A stretch of DNA of 5,330 bases. Origin: Spirochaetaceae bacterium (lineage in GTDB: Bacteria > Spirochaetota > Spirochaetia > Treponematales > Breznakiellaceae). A program made the translations under genes and the position numbers. This document shows, one piece after another, positions 1 through 5,330 of this stretch. The stretch covers positions 1 through 5,330 of the forward strand of contig JAITGR010000032.1 of NCBI GenBank assembly GCA_031280455.1, in the 5' to 3' direction. The number at the start of each line of letters is the position of its first letter. The first letter of the stretch is position 1. The notes under the pieces were generated by a model. The model did not search any database. It saw only the letters and a program-made list of their open reading frames with translations, and had not been told where the DNA came from.

Positions 1-13
1 GGAAGCAATGATT

Positions 14-87
14 AAACCACGGAAGGCACGGAAACCACGCGGAAGGAGACCGCAATTCCGTGTCCTTTCCGCGTTTTTCCGTGGTTT
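14..87. repeat. Large imperfect inverted repeat built from CACGGAA-like words downstream of greA
   Basis: The outer arms AAACCACGGAA (14-24) and TTCCGTGGTTT (77-87) match over 11 bp. Inside, CGCGGAAGGA (38-47) pairs with TCCTTTCCGCG (63-73) with one extra T, and CACGGAA (27-33) has a complementary TTCCGTG (56-62). The left half therefore repeats one word in direct order and the right half repeats its complement. It lies 63 bases past the greA stop codon and may end the operon transcript, though no clean T tract follows on the minus strand. Confidence 0.7.
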
Positions 88-107
88 GTTTTACGCGGTG
101 TGCTTGC

Positions 108-134
108 GCCATGTATGGCACCGCCATGTATGGC
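108..134. repeat. Tandem pair of 12-bp near-palindromes after greA
   Basis: GCCATGTATGGC occurs at 108-119 and again at 123-134, separated by ACC, giving a 15-base period. Each copy is itself a dyad (GCCAT, GT, ATGGC). It lies 16 bases beyond the greA stop codon. Repeated dyads at a fixed spacing can bind a dimeric protein, but no promoter is visible here. Confidence 0.75.
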
Positions 135-149
135 GAAAGCAGCATTGCC

Positions 150-2846
150 CTAAAACTCGGCAGCCGCGATTTCCTGAATCGTAAACGGCGTTTTTTGGTT
201 GCCTATAAGAAATTCAAACGATTCGCCGGATTTTTTGTTCATCAGCGCCGCGCCAAACGGCGACAAATACGAAATAATCCGGTTGTTCGGGTCAGACTCC
301 CACGGCCCCAGAATCGAATAGGTTTCATGCTGCCCGCTTGTGCCGTTAAGCAGCGTTACTTTCGTCCCAAACGAAACCCGGTCCGTGTTCACCGTTCTGG
401 GGTCAAACGGCTGGGCGCGCTCCAGCTCGCTTTTCAGCTTTGCGATGGTCGAATTCAGAATTTCCTGTTTTTCTTTGGCGGCTTTGTACTCCGCATTCTC
501 GCGCAAATCCCCCAGCGAAAGCGCAAACGCGATTTCCTTCGCGTTCGCCGGAATCTCTTCGTTTTGAATACGGTCAAGCTGTTTTTGCTTCGCCTCCAGT
601 TTTGCCAGCGTAACAGCAAGCCCGCGAATTTGCGCCGGCTTTTCCGTTACGCCCGTTTTGAATTTGAAGTCGGGATATTTGTCGAGTATGTTTTTTCTGA
701 AATTCTGTTTATCCTCCGGGTCGAGCCCCTTGATGTCGGACACCAGCGTCCAGATACGCGAAATTGTTTCTTTATCCGTTTTATCCAGCCAGCTGTACAA
801 AAGTTTTTCATCCTGAAAAAGAATGTTATACGCCTGCTTGTTCGTTTTTTTATTTCCCGCCGTATCGCGGCGGTCGTCTATCGCGCGAAAGGTATTTTCC
901 AGAATATATATCAGCGTAATCAGCTCTTTTTCTTCGGGAATACCCGCCTTTTTGTACAGCTCGTTTTGGCGGTAATTCGCGTACAGCCACACCACCGCCT
1001 CGCGGTAATCCTTGTAGCTGTAGTAACAATTCTGAATCATCTGCACGATTTTGGCGCCGGCGCCCTCCTGCTCCAGCGTTTCCAAAATAGCCATCTGCAA
1101 AACAGACGGAAACAGTTTTATGTAGCACTGCTCCCAGCCCGGCACAAAATCCTTTATAGACCGCAAAAAAGCGTCGCGCAGCCGGCTGTCTTTAATTTCC
1201 GCGTACACCGGATACACGTTGTCTGGCAGCTCCTCAAACAGTTCAAGAAACTGCGCCGGCAAAACATAGCCAATTTCGGGAAACCGGCCCAGAAGCTCCT
1301 TTACAAAAAGACACGCGGAAATAACCTGTTCGTCAACATTGCTGTAATTTTTTAGAAACGCGGTAAAATACGCGAACATTTCGGTAAACGCCGTACCGCC
1401 GGTTTCAAAATCTTTTTCCTGGACAAAATCGCGCATAATTTCTACACGCTTAAAAAATTTCTTTTCGGCCTTAAACTGAACGTACAATTTTTCTTCTATA
1501 CTGACCGGCCGCTCGCGCACCATGTAGGTATCAATGTCATTCGCGCTTACGCCAAAAGACGGCGAACTCTTTAGCAGCGCCTTGGCGCGCGTAGACCACG
1601 ACGTCCACTCACTTACGGTAAGAATAGCCGGCACAAGCTCCGCCTTAACCCGCTTAAGGTCGCAGGCGTTGTCAAAACTTTTGATAATTGTTTTAAGCGC
1701 CCACTCCATATCGCCCTTGATTTTTTCGCGCAGCTCTTCCCGTTTAGTCGTTGCCTTAAGCGTCCAGATGTGGTCTTTTGAGAGCGTTTTAAGGGCGCTC
1801 ACCGCCATTTTAAGCGACATTTCGTGCTCGCGCTTTTTGGCGAAGTTTATAACAATGTCGTCTCCGCTGGCGCGGGCGATTTTGCCCACACCCCATTCCT
1901 TGTGGAAAACGTAGTTGCCTTTATCGAAGGCGATGTGTTTTTCAAAATCGGCAATAGCCTCGTGCACATTGCGGTAATGCTGCGTAAGATTGGACGCGCG
2001 AATCCACTCGTCAAGCTGCGAATGACGCGCGTATTTTTCTTTATAGCACTCCGTAATGTTTTTGCGCGCTTCTGTGTCCCGCTCGTTGTATTCCAGAATC
2101 AGTTTAAGAAGCTGAATCGACGTGTCAATGTCGCCGCGCTTATAACACGCCGCGTACACATCACTTAAAAGCAGCGCCGCCTTTTCCTGGCTTATGTTCT
2201 TTGCAATCTTTGTCTGCAAATACAAAAAGAAATCAATGTCTTCGCCCTGATACTCCAGCAGCTTTATCCAGATTTCGCGCACATTGGTAAACAGCTGCTT
2301 GTTTATGTACCGGTTAATCGCCTTCTTAAAATAATCGACCGCTTTTTCTTTATCGCCCTGTTTTTCCGCCCGTTCTGCCAGCAGCTTTGCAATATCCGCC
2401 TCTTCGCTGTCTATCTTTACAAGACGCTCCCAGGCATCATACAACTCGGCTTCCTTGTTTTCGTTTTTGTAACAATCGGCAAGCGTCCGCAGCGCGAATT
2501 TAGACTCGCCATACTCCAGAATACGCCCGCACAAATAAGTTACGATATTCCATTTGTGATTATCAACAAAAATAGTAACCAAATTAACCAGCGCGGCGTC
2601 GTCAATACGCTGTTCCGAAAGCGCCGTCATGCCGGAAAAGTACACGGCGATAATGCTGTTTTTGGTATGACTCAAATGCTCGTCGCAGATGTCCTTTAGC
2701 TCGGACACCGCCCCCTCGTCCCCGGCCGCCTTCAACGTAATATCCAGCTCCTTGAACTTATCGATAGAGTACGCGCTCAAAACCTGCCTGGTGAATTTTT
2801 CCTCATTCAGCATGCTCTGAATTTTCTTTTGCAGCGCTTCGGTCAT
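150..2846 (-). CDS. greA: Extended GreA transcription elongation factor, 898 aa, with TPR-like and Tudor-like N-terminal regions
   Basis: GreA enters the secondary channel of RNA polymerase and stimulates cleavage of the transcript in backtracked complexes. The last ~157 residues are a full GreA: a coiled coil at about 742-812 with the tip motif GDLRENAEY (779-787), whose D780 and E783 match the Mg-coordinating acidic pair of E. coli GreA (D41, E44), then the FKBP-like C-terminal domain at about 820-895 with VSFGTKVTLL and a SPFGAALMNKKSGE stretch. The ~740 residues before it are extra. Residues ~110-270 are helical and TPR/HAT-like (for example GDKEKAVDYFKKAI at 164-177). Residues ~311-353 resemble the Tudor domain of UvrD/PcrA (VFHKEWGVGKI). 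Residues ~355-735 are helical with no family I can name. The ATG at 2846 is chosen for an AAGGAG ribosome binding site 7 bases upstream. It lies 31 bases after the TPR gene, probably in one operon. The GreA identity is certain; the role of the extension is unknown. Similar long GreA proteins occur in treponemes and chlamydiae as far as I recall. Confidence 0.95.
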   Translation of the reverse strand: MTEALQKKIQSMLNEEKFTRQVLSAYSIDKFKELDITLKAAGDEGAVSELKDICDEHLSHTKNSIIAVYFSGMTALSEQRIDDAALVNLVTIFVDNHKWNIVTYLCGRILEYGESKFALRTLADCYKNENKEAELYDAWERLVKIDSEEADIAKLLAERAEKQGDKEKAVDYFKKAINRYINKQLFTNVREIWIKLLEYQGEDIDFFLYLQTKIAKNISQEKAALLLSDVYAACYKRGDIDTSIQLLKLILEYNERDTEARKNITECYKEKYARHSQLDEWIRASNLTQHYRNVHEAIADFEKHIAFDKGNYVFHKEWGVGKIARASGDDIVINFAKKREHEMSLKMAVSALKTLSKDHIWTLKATTKREELREKIKGDMEWALKTIIKSFDNACDLKRVKAELVPAILTVSEWTSWSTRAKALLKSSPSFGVSANDIDTYMVRERPVSIEEKLYVQFKAEKKFFKRVEIMRDFVQEKDFETGGTAFTEMFAYFTAFLKNYSNVDEQVISACLFVKELLGRFPEIGYVLPAQFLELFEELPDNVYPVYAEIKDSRLRDAFLRSIKDFVPGWEQCYIKLFPSVLQMAILETLEQEGAGAKIVQMIQNCYYSYKDYREAVVWLYANYRQNELYKKAGIPEEKELITLIYILENTFRAIDDRRDTAGNKKTNKQAYNILFQDEKLLYSWLDKTDKETISRIWTLVSDIKGLDPEDKQNFRKNILDKYPDFKFKTGVTEKPAQIRGLAVTLAKLEAKQKQLDRIQNEEIPANAKEIAFALSLGDLRENAEYKAAKEKQEILNSTIAKLKSELERAQPFDPRTVNTDRVSFGTKVTLLNGTSGQHETYSILGPWESDPNNRIISYLSPFGAALMNKKSGESFEFLIGNQKTPFTIQEIAAAEF

Positions 2847-2853
2847 GTAACTA

Positions 2854-2859
2854 CTCCTT
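2854..2859 (-). promoter_or_regulatory. Ribosome binding site of greA
   Basis: AAGGAG lies 7 bases before the greA ATG, inside the 31-base gap after the TPR stop codon. Having its own strong site means greA need not rely on translational coupling although it is probably co-transcribed. Confidence 0.85.
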
Positions 2860-2877
2860 CTGTCCCCTCGAACAAAA

Positions 2878-3816
2878 TTACTTTATATACCGCTCGTATA
2901 TAGCGGGATATTTTACCCTAATTTTTAATATAATCTCCGAGACACCCTCTTTATTGTTGTCCATCTCGAAATGACTCATAAGCCATAAATACTTGTTAAG
3001 CAGCCTGGGCAGCAAATCTTCTTTATGCTTTAGGCTGCCGTTCAAATCATTTTCCAGCGATTTTACGTCCTGCTTCAGCCTGCTCGCCTCAATAGGATTG
3101 AGTTTTCGCGTAACCGAAAAAACCCCCGTAAACGCGCCATACACAGGCAGCCACTCATTTATTTCGACACCGCTTTTACCAGCGTCTCTGGTATGCGCCA
3201 CAAGTTTTTTAATCAGTTCGCTTTCCAGCACATTCAAATCGACAGCCTGCGGGTCAATGTAAAACGCCTCGCGGAAAAGCGCCTTTGCCTCGGCCATATT
3301 GCCCAGCAGCGCGTTTACATCGCCAAATTCGGCAAGCGCGGCGGCATCCTCCCGCCTAAAGCCGGCGGCCTTACACAAATACTCACAGGCCGTCTCGTAA
3401 TCGCCAATACCCTTAAAACAGCGCCCTAAATACAACAAAAGCTCCGGGTCATGCCGGAACATACCGTCGTTTTCGACACGCCGCAAAGCATCCAGCGCGG
3501 CGGAAAAAACAAAACGGCGAATCGCGTATTGACACCGGTCAAAATTATTTCCGATTTTGTCCAGAAAACGGTAATACTGCTTCCATTGAGCAAGAATTTC
3601 CAGGGCTTTGGCGTAGTCCCCTTCGTTTTCGTCAAGACCATCCAGCTTCCCCAGCCACCAATTAAGACACTTTAAGGCATACAGAACCTCGCCATGTTCA
3701 AAATCAATCTTTAACGCTTCATCCAGCGCAGCAAGCGCGTCTTCCGACCTGCCCTCCTTTAGATACTCGTAGGCTTTCCGAATGAAGGTCTCAAGCGACA
3801 CGTCAGCTTCCGCCAT
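2878..3816 (-). CDS. TPR-repeat protein of unknown function, 312 aa, upstream of greA
   Basis: No specific function is recognised. Numbered from the ATG, residues ~7-42 form a TPR-like helix pair (AYEYLKEGRSEDALAALDEA), and two more adjacent units lie at about 125-158 (YLGRCFKGIGDYETACEYL) and 159-192 (FGDVNALLGNMAEAKALF), each with the G/A spacing and the closing proline or aspartate region typical of TPRs. The middle (50-120) and the C-terminal 110 residues are helical and charged. There is no signal peptide or membrane segment, so it should be cytoplasmic. The reading frame also opens further upstream at a TTG (3879), but the ATG at 3816 is preferred: GGAGG lies 8 bases before it and the protein then begins directly with the first TPR helix. 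The stop codon is 31 bases from greA. Since GreA's extension is also TPR-like, a shared role at RNA polymerase is conceivable, though only by context. It could equally be a general scaffold. Confidence 0.88.
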   Translation of the reverse strand: MAEADVSLETFIRKAYEYLKEGRSEDALAALDEALKIDFEHGEVLYALKCLNWWLGKLDGLDENEGDYAKALEILAQWKQYYRFLDKIGNNFDRCQYAIRRFVFSAALDALRRVENDGMFRHDPELLLYLGRCFKGIGDYETACEYLCKAAGFRREDAAALAEFGDVNALLGNMAEAKALFREAFYIDPQAVDLNVLESELIKKLVAHTRDAGKSGVEINEWLPVYGAFTGVFSVTRKLNPIEASRLKQDVKSLENDLNGSLKHKEDLLPRLLNKYLWLMSHFEMDNNKEGVSEIILKIRVKYPAIYERYIK

Positions 3817-3824
3817 AATCTGAC

Positions 3825-3829
3825 CCTCC
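3825..3829 (-). promoter_or_regulatory. Ribosome binding site that decides the TPR gene start
   Basis: GGAGG within GGGAGGGTCA lies 8 bases before the ATG at 3816. It favours this start over the upstream in-frame TTG at 3879. Confidence 0.8.
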
Positions 3830-3838
3830 CACGCTCTA

Positions 3839-3867
3839 ACACTAGCACATTGCGCCAGCTCCGGCAA
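3839..3867 (-). promoter_or_regulatory. Possible weak promoter of the TPR-greA operon
   Basis: TTGCCG (3867-3862) and TAGTGT (3844-3839) are 17 bases apart on the minus strand, and the -10 candidate is preceded by TGC, an extended -10 element. Each box matches consensus at four of six positions. It sits 22 bases before the ATG at 3816 and just upstream of its ribosome binding site. A better -35 box, TTGACG at 3879-3874, has no -10 box at the right distance, which lowers confidence in the exact placement. Confidence 0.35.
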
Positions 3868-3930
3868 GAGGGGCGTCAAGAGACACGGTTTACTGTGCGA
3901 TGTTCCGGCAATATTGAGGATTTGGGCGCA

Positions 3931-3945
3931 TCTGCCTGCGGCAGA
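3931..3945. repeat. Short perfect hairpin, 6-bp stem and 3-base loop
   Basis: TCTGCC, TGC, GGCAGA. It is the last of the row of inverted repeats between the kinase and TPR genes and lies ~65 bases upstream of the possible TPR promoter. It may be a dispersed repeat unit or chance. Confidence 0.5.
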
Positions 3946-3961
3946 CCGGGCTATCCGCTAA

Positions 3962-3987
3962 AATAAACGCGGCGCGCCGCGTTTATT
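3962..3987 (-). terminator. 26-bp perfect palindrome, possible terminator of the kinase gene
   Basis: AATAAACGCGGCG is followed immediately by its exact reverse complement, with every one of 13 base pairs matching. On the minus strand a GC-rich stem is followed by TTTATTTTAG (the last bases lie at 3961-3957), which resembles an intrinsic terminator downstream of the kinase stop codon. The T run is broken and the element is ~125 bases from the stop, so it may instead be a repeat element or a protein-binding site. Confidence 0.5.
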
Positions 3988-4007
3988 CCGCTTCTATCCC
4001 TTGCGCG

Positions 4008-4039
4008 GTTGAAAAACGGCCTCCGTGCCGTTTTTCAAC
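4008..4039. repeat. Perfect hairpin, 13-bp stem and 6-base loop
   Basis: GTTGAAAAACGGC (4008-4020) and its exact reverse complement (4027-4039) flank the loop CTCCGT. On either strand one arm is T-rich, but there is no T run after the stem, so it does not look like a standard terminator by itself. It lies one base from the next hairpin. Confidence 0.85.
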
Positions 4040-4040
4040 A

Positions 4041-4065
4041 TGGAGTTTGGCAGAGCCAAACTCCA
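4041..4065. repeat. Perfect hairpin, 11-bp stem and 3-base loop
   Basis: TGGAGTTTGGC (4041-4051) and GCCAAACTCCA (4055-4065) are exact reverse complements around AGA. In the transcript of the kinase gene it would be the first strong stem after the stop codon. No T tract follows it. Confidence 0.85.
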
Positions 4066-4078
4066 CACTTGGTAACCA

Positions 4079-4110
4079 GCCGCCCTCCATGGCGGCGCGG
4101 CCGTGCGCGC
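4079..4110. repeat. Two short overlapping GC-rich hairpins directly after the kinase stop codon
   Basis: GCCGCC (4079-4084) pairs with GGCGGC (4091-4096) around the loop CTCCAT, and GCGCG (4095-4099) pairs with CGCGC (4106-4110) around GCCGTG. They share two bases, so only one can form fully at a time. Short stems like these are easily found in GC-rich DNA; their place in the row of larger stems is why they are listed. Confidence 0.5.
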
Positions 4111-4111
4111 G

Positions 4112-5278
4112 CTACGGCGAACCGAGATACTCGGCAATAATGGCCGCGGCCGTGTTTTCGTGTATTTTGACAATGGCTTGTTCGCGTTCAAAACTTTCCG
4201 GCGCGTCGGAGGCGTGGGCGGTGTTCACCATGACGTTGGAGCCAAACTCGCGCCGGATGGTGCCCGCGGGCGCTTTAAGCGGGTCAGTCGGGCCGAGCAC
4301 CCCCCGGATTTTGCCAATGGCATCCTCGCCTTCGTAGATTACAATCATGCACTTAACCTGGCGCGTTTCTGGTTTTCCCGGCCTGTGCCCGGACATAAAT
4401 TCAACAATCTGCTCAAACTGGTCGCGGGCGTACGCCGCGCCAAAACTGCCGGTAAGCGCCTGTTCAACCGCGTCAGAAAGCGGAAGGCCGAATTCGCGTT
4501 CCAGCAGGGCGCGCGCTTTTTTGCCAAAAACCGGCGCCAGTTTTTGGGTAAGCGCGGTTTCGACCGGGCCATAGAAATCCAGCGCCTCTTCCAGCGAAAA
4601 CCGGTGGATTTTTACGCCGATAATCCGCAGGCCCGTGCGGGAAAACATGTCGATGATGCTGCCCGGGCGGGCGGACGCATACGACCAGTTATCTGGTTTG
4701 ATGATGACCAGCGTTCTTTGCGCGGCGGGGTTTGCGTGGCGCGCGGAGCCTATAACGTTGCCGGACGTTTGCAGCAGCGGCAAAAACAGTTTTAGATTGG
4801 CGTCCGCTTCCGGCTGGTCGCGCGGTGTAATAACCGCCGGCTCAAAATAAACGCATTTGCCGGAATTATCCGGCGCGAGGATGAGGTCGGCGTAGGTGTC
4901 GCGGATGGACTGGCCGCGCACTTCGTCCAGACCGCTGCGGTGTTCCGGGTGCATGTGGCCGCATACCGCGGCCAGTTTTTTGCACGGGTCCGCGCCGCGA
5001 AACAGCAAAAAAAGCGCGCCCGCCCGCCCGCCCAAAGGCGCGCCGTCCGGCGCGGCGAAGTTTTGTTCGACGTAATCGGCAAGCAGGCTGGTTTCGCCCT
5101 TTGCCTGCGCGCGCAGAACCGCCGCGTACCGCGCCGCGAAAGGGCGGTCCGGCGCGAACAACTGCGCGCCGGCAAGCTCCAGGTCTGTCTGCGAAAGAAG
5201 GCGGGAAATAACGCCGCCGGTACGGCTTTTGGCCACCGTATAGGGGGTAACCAACACATAGGAAAGCGCTTCACTCAT
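4112..5278 (-). CDS. ndk: Tandem nucleoside diphosphate kinase: degenerate N-terminal domain plus intact C-terminal domain, 388 aa
   Basis: NDK transfers the gamma-phosphate of a nucleoside triphosphate to a nucleoside diphosphate through a phosphohistidine. Usual length is about 140-150 residues; this protein has 388. Numbered from the ATG, the C-terminal domain begins near 188 with TLVIIKPD and keeps the expected active-site residues: K194, Y236, F288, R325 (IRGVLGPTDP), T331, R342 (GTIRREFG), N352 and the catalytic H355 in NTAHASD. The usual HGSDS reads HASDA here. About 45 extra residues (roughly 237-284) sit in the loop region between Y236 and F288. The N-terminal ~170 residues look like a second, diverged NDK domain: VLVTPYTV in place of the IIKPD strand (Lys to Thr), and PAVITPRD in place of the histidine motif. 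An upstream TTG at 5314 would add 12 residues but falls inside the -35 box, so the ATG at 5278 is chosen. The gene stands alone with its own promoter. NDK identity is sure; catalytic activity and the role of the first domain are inferred. Confidence 0.9.
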   Translation of the reverse strand: MSEALSYVLVTPYTVAKSRTGGVISRLLSQTDLELAGAQLFAPDRPFAARYAAVLRAQAKGETSLLADYVEQNFAAPDGAPLGGRAGALFLLFRGADPCKKLAAVCGHMHPEHRSGLDEVRGQSIRDTYADLILAPDNSGKCVYFEPAVITPRDQPEADANLKLFLPLLQTSGNVIGSARHANPAAQRTLVIIKPDNWSYASARPGSIIDMFSRTGLRIIGVKIHRFSLEEALDFYGPVETALTQKLAPVFGKKARALLEREFGLPLSDAVEQALTGSFGAAYARDQFEQIVEFMSGHRPGKPETRQVKCMIVIYEGEDAIGKIRGVLGPTDPLKAPAGTIRREFGSNVMVNTAHASDAPESFEREQAIVKIHENTAAAIIAEYLGSP

Positions 5279-5284
5279 GCGGCC

Positions 5285-5314
5285 AGTATACCGCACACGC
5301 GGGGAGCGGCTCAA
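5285..5314 (-). promoter_or_regulatory. Sigma70-type promoter of the kinase gene, giving a probably leaderless mRNA
   Basis: On the minus strand TTGAGC (5314-5309, four of six matches to TTGACA) is followed by 18 bases and TATACT (5290-5285, five of six matches to TATAAT). Only GGCCGC separates the -10 box from the ATG at 5278, so a start 6-8 bases past the box lands on or next to the A of the start codon. No purine-rich ribosome binding site lies upstream of that ATG. Confidence 0.65.
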
Positions 5315-5330
5315 CCGGCGCGCTGCCGCC

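Noticed and set aside
60..1355. Plus-strand open frame of 431 codons opposite the end of greA
   Set aside because: Its product is rich in Arg and Phe with no motif, no ribosome binding site is visible, and the opposite strand encodes the conserved GreA module and part of its extension.
1534..2168. Overlapping plus-strand open frames opposite the middle of greA
   Set aside because: Low-complexity shadow translations with no recognisable domain; the minus strand is continuous greA.
3817..3879. Longer TPR protein starting from TTG at 3879
   Set aside because: The extra 21 residues are not TPR-like, would cover the possible promoter, and the ATG at 3816 has a strong ribosome binding site.
3874..3879. 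TTGACG as the -35 box of the TPR operon
   Set aside because: It matches consensus at five of six positions, but 16-18 bases downstream there is only GGCGCA-like sequence and no usable -10 box.
3884..3897. Imperfect dyad CACGGTTTACTGTG as an operator upstream of the TPR gene
   Set aside because: It has a wobble pair and a short core, and such dyads are common by chance; nothing else supports a repressor site.
4103..4795. Plus-strand open frame of 230 codons opposite the kinase gene
   Set aside because: It lies across the active-site region of the NDK domain, is strongly Arg- and Ala-rich as expected of an antisense shadow in GC-rich DNA, and has no family resemblance.
4792..5274. Second minus-strand open frame of 160 codons inside the kinase gene
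   Set aside because: An out-of-frame, Arg- and Ala-rich reading of the first NDK domain; the kinase frame has the better start, promoter and family match.

Overview
The window carries three complete protein-coding genes, all on the minus strand, so transcription runs from high to low coordinates. In reading order they are a two-domain nucleoside diphosphate kinase (5278 to 4112), a 312-residue TPR protein (3816 to 2878) and a very large GreA-type transcription elongation factor (2846 to 150). No RNA gene, insertion sequence or CRISPR array is visible. The organism is most likely a spirochaete of the Treponema group. The main clue is GreA: an ordinary GreA is about 158 residues, whereas this one carries some 740 extra N-terminal residues, an architecture I associate from memory with treponemes and, in a shorter form, with chlamydiae. 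Genus assignment is inference from one protein family. Base composition is mixed: a line counted inside greA (2221-2280) is 43% GC and a line inside the kinase gene (5041-5100) is 63% GC.

Region 5330-4112: the kinase gene has a good sigma70-type promoter (TTGAGC, 18-bp spacer, TATACT) whose -10 box ends only 6 bases before the best ATG. No Shine-Dalgarno sequence is present, so the mRNA is probably leaderless. The protein is a degenerate NDK domain followed by an NDK domain with its catalytic residues intact. Region 4111-3817 (295 bases) has no gene. About 180 bases of it are a nearly continuous series of perfect inverted repeats, including a 26-bp perfect palindrome. They probably include the kinase terminator and may be copies of a dispersed repeat. 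The last roughly 60 bases hold a weak promoter and a clear ribosome binding site for the TPR gene.

Region 3816-150: the TPR gene and greA are 31 bases apart, each with a strong ribosome binding site, and look like one operon. GreA rescues backtracked RNA polymerase. Its extension contains TPR-like helices, a short segment that resembles the RNA-polymerase-binding Tudor domain of UvrD/PcrA, and a long helical region without obvious family. The TPR protein may be a partner of GreA or RNA polymerase, but that rests on context only. Region 149-1, downstream of greA, holds a tandem pair of 12-bp near-palindromes and a large imperfect inverted repeat made of CACGGAA-like words.
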